In this document: positions 6,190-6,280 of the stretch, one piece after another
Layout: each line of letters starts with the position of its first letter
Numbering within the stretch: position 1 is the stretch's first letter
NCBI GenBank assembly: GCA_025352185.1
Contig: JANXTV010000493.1
Coordinates: forward strand, 1-6,280
Length of the DNA stretch: 6,280 nt
Direction of reading: 5' to 3'
DNA from: Oligoflexia bacterium
GTDB taxonomy: Bacteria > Bdellovibrionota > UBA1018
The notes under the pieces: model-generated
Database searches by the model: none
The model's input: the letters and a program-made list of their open reading frames with translations, nothing else
What the model was told of the DNA's origin: nothing
Program-made: the position numbers and the translations under genes

Positions 6190-6280
6190 ATGTTTCGATA
6201 CCCATTCCTTTTTAATCTTCTCATGGCGGCACTACTACCGGCGGGGGCCCTCGCCGCCGGGGAGGACGGAGTTCCCGTTA
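6190..6280 (+). CDS. Start of an exported protein, 3'-truncated by the window
   Basis: An ATG at 6190 opens 30 codons that run off the window. They read MFRYPFLFNLLMAALLPAGA followed by LAAGEDGVPV. This is a convincing Sec signal peptide: short basic start with Arg3, hydrophobic core at about 5-19, and likely cleavage after ALA or LAA at residues 22-23. The earlier in-frame-looking ATG at 6183 reads into a TAA after ten codons and is not the start. No good Shine-Dalgarno lies within ten bases upstream. The nearest purine-rich run, GGTGAAGAA at 6160-6168, is over 20 bases away. The function cannot be judged from 30 residues. It is transcribed divergently from the large secreted protein, so a shared role at the cell envelope is possible but unproven. 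Confidence 0.6.
   Translation, partial: MFRYPFLFNLLMAALLPAGALAAGEDGVPV

Noticed and set aside
6072..6224. N-terminal extension of the minus-strand secreted protein to an ATG at 6224
   Set aside because: The extra 51 residues are polar, overlap the start of the divergent gene and would place the clear signal peptide internally; the ATG at 6071 gives a normal exported protein.
1..6280. CRISPR arrays, IS elements, tRNA genes, phage or toxin-antitoxin modules
   Set aside because: Reading both strands I saw no direct repeat series, transposase motifs, terminal inverted repeats or tRNA-like cloverleaf sequences.

Overview
The window is densely coding DNA, moderately GC-rich, with short intergenic gaps. 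It comes from a Gram-negative (diderm) bacterium: it carries a BamB-like outer-membrane assembly lipoprotein with an upstream YfgM-like TPR protein, and several exported proteins with Sec signal peptides. Codon choice looks uniform across the genes (Leu often CTC, Ser often TCG, Thr often ACG), so I see no sign of a recently acquired island. There are no IS elements, tRNA or rRNA genes, or CRISPR repeats. The lineage cannot be fixed from sequence alone. A deep-branching proteobacterial relative such as Bdellovibrionota is a guess, based on the style of the large secreted minus-strand protein and the gene neighbourhood.

Layout. (1) Bases 1-2974, plus strand, hold three genes joined by two 4-base ATGA stop/start overlaps. 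They are a 5'-truncated, membrane-anchored TPR protein (YfgM-like), a lipoprotein with an eight-bladed PQQ-type beta-propeller (BamB-like), and a PLP-dependent enzyme of the threonine aldolase / beta-eliminating lyase fold. (2) After an 83-base gap, bases 3058-4506, plus strand, hold a second operon: a signal-peptide-bearing membrane protein resembling DUF6249, an ECF sigma factor, and a small two-helix membrane protein that overlaps the sigma gene by ATGA and is the natural candidate for its anti-sigma factor. (3) Bases 4503-6071, minus strand, hold a single 522-residue secreted protein. It converges on, and overlaps by 4 bases, the end of the sigma operon. Its function is unrecognised, but residues about 115-232 recall the GNAT-like fold of acyl-homoserine-lactone/FeeM-type N-acyl synthases. 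(4) A 118-base divergent intergenic region separates it from the start of another exported protein (6190 onward, plus strand), which runs off the window.

How the genes fit together. The first block looks like an envelope-biogenesis unit: translocon-associated TPR protein plus BAM-complex lipoprotein, the same order as yfgM-bamB in Escherichia coli. The GTPase gene der that follows bamB there is replaced here by an amino-acid lyase-type enzyme. The second block looks like a membrane-signalling unit in which an ECF sigma factor is held by, or senses through, one or two small membrane proteins. The minus-strand secreted protein is the least explained part of the window.
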